Shown: positions 57,576-64,000 of the stretch, one piece after another | Numbering within the stretch: position 1 is the first letter of the stretch | Layout: every line of letters begins with the position of its first letter | Source: Amorphus orientalis | Lineage (GTDB): Bacteria; Pseudomonadota; Alphaproteobacteria; Rhizobiales; Amorphaceae | Direction: 5' to 3' | Length of the DNA: 64,000 nucleotides | NCBI RefSeq assembly: GCF_030814015.1 | Contig: NZ_JAUSUL010000001.1 | Location: 124,001 to 188,000 of the forward strand | The notes under the pieces: generated by a model | The model's database searches: none | What the model was told of the DNA's origin: nothing | The model's input: the letters and a program-made list of their open reading frames with translations, nothing else | Translations under genes and position numbers: made by a program

Positions 57576-58007
57576 ATGGCAAGCGCGTATCTCTGGCTGA
57601 AGACCGCGCACATCCTGGCCGTCATCGCCTGGATGGCGGCCATGCTCTACCTGCCGCGCCTGATGGTCTATCACGCGGATGCTGCGGTCGGATCCGACAA
57701 GTCGGAGACCTTCAAGGTCATGGAGCGGCGGCTTCTTCGCGGGATCATGACCCCGTCCATGATCGCCAGCTGGGTGTTCGGACTTGCCGTCGTAACTGTC
57801 GGTGGCTTCTGGTCTTCAGGCTGGCTGCACGCGAAACTCGCGCTGGTGATCGCGATGACAGTGATCCACGGATTGTGCGCCCGATGGGTCCGGGCGTTCG
57901 CCGAGGACCGCAATCTGCATTCCGGCCGCTACTACCGGATTATGAACGAGGTTCCGGCGCTTCTTCTGGTTGTCATCGTCGGACTGGTGGTTCTCAAGCC
58001 GTTTTGA
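57576..58007 (+). CDS. hemJ: Protoporphyrinogen oxidase HemJ
   Basis: 143-residue membrane protein with four helices. The conserved His in KTAHILAVIAWMAAMLYLPRLMVYH and the following Arg are typical of HemJ (UPF0093), the oxygen-independent-type oxidase that many Alphaproteobacteria use instead of HemG/HemY. Its pairing with hemE fits one haem unit. rho follows after 200 bases. Confidence 0.9.
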   Translation: MASAYLWLKTAHILAVIAWMAAMLYLPRLMVYHADAAVGSDKSETFKVMERRLLRGIMTPSMIASWVFGLAVVTVGGFWSSGWLHAKLALVIAMTVIHGLCARWVRAFAEDRNLHSGRYYRIMNEVPALLLVVIVGLVVLKPF

Positions 58008-58208
58008 GAAAACCGTCACGTTCTGGCCTTGAAGCTCGTGCAGGAAACGACTACTAATAAGCCTCTCCGAAGATGCAGAGTTACAGTCGAGCGCTAGCGC
58101 GGCTGAACCAGCGGTACCCGCGCTTCGCAATCCCCGCTCTCCAATCTGCACTCACCCTCCAATACACGTGCCGTCGGCGCGCCCGCGCCGAGTATCAAGG
58201 AATGCCCC

Positions 58209-59474
58209 ATGCGGGAGATGAAGCTTCAAGAGCTTAAATCGAAATCTCCGCCTGATCTCATTGCATTTGCTGAAGAACTGGACGTCGAAAACGCCAGCAC
58301 TTTGCGCAAGCAAGAACTCATGTTCGCCATTCTTAAGCAATTGGCGGCCAGTGAAGTCGATATTATCGGTGAAGGTGTTGTCGAAGTACTGCAGGACGGC
58401 TTCGGTTTCCTGCGCTCGCCGGACGCGAATTATCTGCCGGGACCGGACGACATCTATGTTTCCCCATCGCAGATCCGTCGCTTTTCGCTTCGCACCGGTG
58501 ACACGGTCGAAGGCCAGATCCGCAGTCCCAAGGAAGGCGAGCGCTATTTCGCCCTTCTGAAGGTCAACACCATCAATTTCGCCGAGCCGGAACAGGCGCG
58601 GCACAAGATCCATTTCGACAATCTCACCCCGCTCTATCCCGATCACCGTTTCAACATGGAGATCGAGAATCCGACCGGGAAAGACATGTCGTCGCGGATC
58701 CTGGATCTGGTCGCCCCGCTCGGCAAGGGCCAGCGCGCGCTGATCGTGGCGCCGCCGCGCACCGGCAAGACGGTTCTGCTTCAGAACATCGCCCACTCGA
58801 TCACGTCCAACCATCCCGAATGCTATCTGATCGTTCTCCTGATCGACGAGCGGCCGGAAGAAGTGACCGACATGCAGCGCTCGGTGAACGGCGAGGTGGT
58901 GTCGTCCACCTTCGACGAGCCGGCCGCCCGGCACGTCCAGGTCGCCGAAATGGTGATCGAGAAGGCAAAGCGGCTCGTCGAGCACGGGCGCGACGTGGTC
59001 ATTCTGCTGGATTCCATCACCCGCCTCGGCCGCGCCTACAACACGGTGGTGCCGTCGTCGGGCAAGGTGCTGACCGGTGGTGTCGACGCCAACGCGCTGC
59101 AGCGCCCCAAGCGGTTCTTCGGTGCCGCCCGGAACATCGAGGAGGGCGGTTCGCTGACGATCATCGCGACGGCGCTGATCGACACCGGCAGCCGCATGGA
59201 CGAAGTGATCTTCGAGGAGTTCAAGGGCACCGGCAACTCCGAGATCATTCTGGATCGCAAGGTCGCGGACAAGCGGGTGTTCCCGGCCCTCGACATCCAG
59301 CGTTCCGGCACCCGCAAGGAAGAGCTGCTGGTTCCGGCCGACAAGCTCAAAAAGACGTTCGTCCTTCGCCGGATCCTCAATCCGATGGGAACGGTCGATG
59401 CGATCGAGTTCCTGCTGGACAAGCTTCGTCAGACCAAGAGCAACAGCGATTTCTTCGATTCGATGAACACCTGA
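58209..59474 (+). CDS. rho: Transcription termination factor Rho
   Basis: Hexameric RNA helicase for termination. 421 residues. N-terminal RNA-binding OSB region ([30 protein letters not shown]), Walker A APPRTGKT, Walker B ILLDSITR and the Q/R-loop regions are all present. ATG 58209 has AAGGAA upstream and matches the family start [11 protein letters not shown] 200-base leader precedes it, in which I see only short GC-rich hairpins. A perfect terminator follows. Confidence 0.96.
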   Translation: MREMKLQELKSKSPPDLIAFAEELDVENASTLRKQELMFAILKQLAASEVDIIGEGVVEVLQDGFGFLRSPDANYLPGPDDIYVSPSQIRRFSLRTGDTVEGQIRSPKEGERYFALLKVNTINFAEPEQARHKIHFDNLTPLYPDHRFNMEIENPTGKDMSSRILDLVAPLGKGQRALIVAPPRTGKTVLLQNIAHSITSNHPECYLIVLLIDERPEEVTDMQRSVNGEVVSSTFDEPAARHVQVAEMVIEKAKRLVEHGRDVVILLDSITRLGRAYNTVVPSSGKVLTGGVDANALQRPKRFFGAARNIEEGGSLTIIATALIDTGSRMDEVIFEEFKGTGNSEIILDRKVADKRVFPALDIQRSGTRKEELLVPADKLKKTFVLRRILNPMGTVDAIEFLLDKLRQTKSNSDFFDSMNT

Positions 59475-59536
59475 TCGAAAGCCGGATCCCGGATCGTTCA
59501 ACGGCCCGGGTTCGGAGATCAAGCCCACAGGTCAAG

Positions 59537-59569
59537 GGGCCCGGGATCGAGCGATCCCGGGCCCTTTTT
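59537..59569 (+). terminator. Rho-independent terminator behind rho
   Basis: Perfect 12-base stem GGGCCCGGGATC / GATCCCGGGCCC with a GAGC loop followed by five T, 63 bases after the stop. It is one of the strongest hairpins in the window. Confidence 0.93.
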
Positions 59570-59604
59570 CATGATGCGATTCAATAAGTTGCTTTGAACC
59601 TGGA

Positions 59605-61659
<2,055 letters not shown>

Positions 61660-61721
61660 CGTCGCCTCGATCTGTCGTGTCTCGGTACGGGTTAGGTAAT
61701 GCGGATTGGAAGGTCGTCCAA

Positions 61722-63047
61722 ATGAGGGCCTACGCTGAGACGATCGTTGCCCTTTCCTCCGGAGCGCTTCCGGCTGGAATTGCTGTCGTTCGCCTGAGCG
61801 GTCCCGCGGCGTTCGACCAGGCGCGGCAGGTTTGCGGGGGGATACCGGGCGACCGGAAACTGAGGTTGCGGACGCTATGCGACCCGGAAACCGGCGAGAC
61901 GCTGGATCAGGCGCTGGTCGCAGGCTTCGCGGGCCCGGACACCGTAACCGGCGAAGATCTCGTCGAGTTCCATTGTCATGGCGGACCCGCGGTCGTTCGG
62001 GCGGTGCTGCGGGTGTTGACCCGGGCGCCGGGACTGCGACTTGCGGAAGCCGGCGAATTCACCCGGCGCGGGTTCGAGAACGGGCGGCTGGATCTCGCTG
62101 CCGTCGAGGGACTGGCCGACCTGATCTCTGCGGAGACGGAAGGGCAGCGTCGGCAGGCGGTGCGGCAGGCGGGCGGTTTTATCGGCGGCCAGGTGGAAGC
62201 GTGGCGGGCGCGGCTGATCCAGGCGCTTGCGATCGTCGAGAGCGGGCTGGATTTCGCCGACGAGGACGATGTGCCGGACGACGGCGAAGCGGCGGCAATG
62301 GGGGATATTGCGGCGCTCGCCGATGAGCTTGCCGCCGCTCTCGTGGACGGGGAGCGGGGAGAGCGGCTGAGGCGTGGTCTGGAGGTCGCGATCGTGGGGC
62401 CGCCGAATGCCGGAAAGTCCAGCCTTCTGAATGCGTTGGCGCGCAGGGACGTGGCCATCGTGACGGCCACTCCGGGCACGACGCGGGATGTTCTCGAGGT
62501 CGATCTGGACCTGTCCGGCTATCCGATCCGGTTGCTCGATACGGCCGGACTGCGGCGAACCGAGGATCCGATCGAGCTGGAAGGGATCCGGCGGGCGCGG
62601 GATCGAGCGGCTTCGGCGGATGTGGTCCTCGTTCTGGTTCCCCCGGTCGGCGAAGGGGTTTCACGTGAAACCTTTCCGGATCATCCCAACGTGGTCCGGG
62701 TGGGAACCAAGGCCGATCTCGATCCCGACTACGGCAGGGACGCGCCGGACCTGACGGTGTCGGCCGTGTCGGAGCGTGGTCTCGACCCACTGATTTCCCG
62801 GCTCGGGTGGCTCGCCGCCGATCAGCTTTCGGGTGGCGAGGATGCGCTCGTGACGCGGGAACGTCATCGCACGGAGCTGATGGAAGCCGAGCGGGAGCTC
62901 TGGGCTGCGTTGTCGGACGGGTTGCCTGCGGAGGCGCGGGCGGAGCATCTGCGCAGGGCAGGGGTTGCATTCGGCCGGCTTACGGGCCGAATTGATCCGG
63001 AAGAAGTCCTAGGAGCCGTGTTTTCGACATTCTGCATCGGCAAATGA
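61722..63047 (+). CDS. mnmE: tRNA-5-carboxymethylaminomethyl-2-thiouridine GTPase MnmE
   Basis: Works with MnmG on wobble uridine 34 of tRNA. 441 residues. Motifs: formyl-THF domain [23 protein letters not shown]1 [11 protein letters not shown]2/G3 TPGTTRD and DTAGLR, and the C-terminal CIGK. ATG 61722 is the family start. A parS palindrome lies within the gene and a second one just after it. The GTPase G4 motif reads GTKADL instead of NKxD, a modest deviation. Confidence 0.95.
   Translation: MRAYAETIVALSSGALPAGIAVVRLSGPAAFDQARQVCGGIPGDRKLRLRTLCDPETGETLDQALVAGFAGPDTVTGEDLVEFHCHGGPAVVRAVLRVLTRAPGLRLAEAGEFTRRGFENGRLDLAAVEGLADLISAETEGQRRQAVRQAGGFIGGQVEAWRARLIQALAIVESGLDFADEDDVPDDGEAAAMGDIAALADELAAALVDGERGERLRRGLEVAIVGPPNAGKSSLLNALARRDVAIVTATPGTTRDVLEVDLDLSGYPIRLLDTAGLRRTEDPIELEGIRRARDRAASADVVLVLVPPVGEGVSRETFPDHPNVVRVGTKADLDPDYGRDAPDLTVSAVSERGLDPLISRLGWLAADQLSGGEDALVTRERHRTELMEAERELWAALSDGLPAEARAEHLRRAGVAFGRLTGRIDPEEVLGAVFSTFCIGK
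62657..62672. other. parS: parS site inside mnmE
   Basis: GGTTTCACGTGAAACC is a perfect 16-base palindrome whose inner 14 bases (GTTTCACGTGAAAC) equal the bacterial parS core. It lies 6.2 kb from the origin candidate. The site is in the coding sequence of MnmE at the variable linker of the G domain (GVSRETF), where codon constraint is low. Confidence 0.88.
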
Positions 63048-63055
63048 AGCCGAGC

Positions 63056-63073
63056 GGTTTCACGTGAAACCGG
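63056..63073. other. parS: parS site between mnmE and mnmG
   Basis: CGGTTTCACGTGAAACCG, a perfect 18-base palindrome with the same parS core, nine bases behind the mnmE stop. Its centre is exactly 400 bases from that of the site in mnmE. Being intergenic, it is free of codon constraint. Confidence 0.9.
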
Positions 63074-63159
63074 CAGGCCTTTGACCATGGCCGGCAGTGG
63101 CGCTAGGTCATGACGAACACAGACGATGATGATCGCCCGACAGGGCGGATGAGACAGAC

Positions 63160-64000
63160 ATGGATCAGTCCTTTGACGTTGTGGTGATCGGCGGCGGCCA
63201 TGCCGGATGCGAAGCGGCTTCGGCGGCCGCGCGCACGGGTGCGTCCACCGCGCTCGTCACCGTTTCCCGGGAGACGATCGGCGCGATGTCCTGCAATCCC
63301 GCCATCGGCGGGCTTGGAAAGGGGCATCTCGTCCGGGAAATCGACGCTCTCGACGGTCTGATGGGCCGGGTTGCCGACGCCGCCGGCATCCAGTTCCGCG
63401 TGCTCAATCGCCGGAAAGGGCCGGCGGTGCAGGGCCCGCGGGCCCAGGCGGACCGGGCGCTTTATCGGCGTGCCATGGCGGAAGCCCTTGATGCGGTGGA
63501 GGGTCTGACCATCGTGGAAGGTGAGGCCGAGGACCTTGTCGTCGAGGCCGGCGCCGTTAGGGGCGTGCGGTTGGCCGATGGTGCGATCCTGGGGGCATCC
63601 GCCGTCGTGCTCACGACCGGGACTTTCCTGAACGGGTTGATCCATATCGGCGAAAAGCGGATTCCGGCGGGCCGGATGGGGGAGGCGCCGTCGACGGGAC
63701 TTGCGCGGACGCTGTCGACGGCCGGTTTTCGCATGGGTCGGCTCAAGACCGGGACGCCGCCGCGGCTCGACGGCCGGACGATCTCCTGGGAGGTGCTTGC
63801 AGAGCAGGCCGGCGACGACCCGCCCGAGCCGTTCTCGCGCATGACGGACCGGGTCACGACGCCGCAGACCGTCTGCCATATCACCCGGACCACACCGGAA
63901 ACACACGCCGTGATCCGGGATAATCTGGCCCGTTCGGCCATGTATTCCGGCTCCATCTCGTCTGTCGGGCCGCGCTATTGTCCTTCGATCGAGGACAAGA
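63160..64000 (+). CDS. mnmG: tRNA uridine-5-carboxymethylaminomethyl enzyme MnmG, 3' part outside window
   Basis: FAD-dependent partner of MnmE. About 280 residues are visible. N-terminal FAD motif [20 protein letters not shown], then [26 protein letters not shown] and [20 protein letters not shown], all diagnostic of GidA. ATG 63160 is the family start. Downstream of the window one expects rsmG-parA-parB. Confidence 0.95.
   Translation, partial: MDQSFDVVVIGGGHAGCEAASAAARTGASTALVTVSRETIGAMSCNPAIGGLGKGHLVREIDALDGLMGRVADAAGIQFRVLNRRKGPAVQGPRAQADRALYRRAMAEALDAVEGLTIVEGEAEDLVVEAGAVRGVRLADGAILGASAVVLTTGTFLNGLIHIGEKRIPAGRMGEAPSTGLARTLSTAGFRMGRLKTGTPPRLDGRTISWEVLAEQAGDDPPEPFSRMTDRVTTPQTVCHITRTTPETHAVIRDNLARSAMYSGSISSVGPRYCPSIEDK

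Overview
The window is a GC-rich chromosomal segment of an alphaproteobacterium, most likely a member of the Hyphomicrobiales (Rhizobiales). The evidence is the gene order smr-mltA-timA | fxsA-secB | dnaQ-coaE-aroE-maf-ppsR | oriC | hemE-hemJ-rho ... mnmE-mnmG, which is the classical replication-origin neighbourhood of this group. Other pointers are hrcA divergent from rph-rdgB-hemW, a mesaconyl-CoA hydratase of the ethylmalonyl-CoA pathway, EcfG-type stress promoters and sitABCD. No rRNA, tRNA, insertion sequence, prophage or CRISPR array was found.

Layout. 1-6.4 kb: an exported amidase (cut by the left edge), a cluster of five short palindromic repeats, a LuxR-type regulator, mesaconyl-CoA hydratase, a RidA-like protein, a YqaA-type membrane protein, DsbB with a 42-residue membrane protein behind it, and a small zincin. 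6.5-12.9 kb: modABC for molybdate (reverse) back to back with sitABCD for manganese/iron (forward). The 180 bases between them carry a perfect ModE-like box and Mur-like boxes. 12.9-18.7 kb: a reverse-strand iron-related operon of a cysteine-rich protein, imelysin IrpA, a di-haem oxidoreductase, a second imelysin-like protein and a DUF1513 protein. 19.2-28.2 kb: a five-gene branched-chain amino-acid-type ABC importer facing a vanA-vanR-vanB Rieske demethylase operon, with a divergent MetE-core methyltransferase. 28.2-32.3 kb: small membrane and stress genes, two of the transcription units having GGAAC-N16-CGTT (EcfG) promoters. 32.4-38.5 kb: 5-oxoprolinase, a DUF992 protein, aspartate aminotransferase and a small secreted protein.

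38.7-48.4 kb is housekeeping: hrcA, rph, rdgB, hemW, glnD, murJ, trpS. 48.4-64 kb is the origin region. Almost all genes left of about 56.3 kb from dnaQ onward run leftward and those to the right run rightward, so transcription follows replication. The 422-base gap between ppsR and hemE has tandem DnaA-box-like 9-mers, four GANTC sites and an AT-rich stretch beside hemE. Three ParB-type parS sites lie around it: one in secB (15 of 16 bases), one inside mnmE and one just behind mnmE, the last two exactly 400 bases apart. mnmG is cut by the right edge.

All function calls come from reading translated sequences and recalling family motifs. No searches were run. Starts were moved from the longest frame where a ribosome-binding site, an overlap with the upstream gene or the family's usual N-terminus favoured a shorter one.
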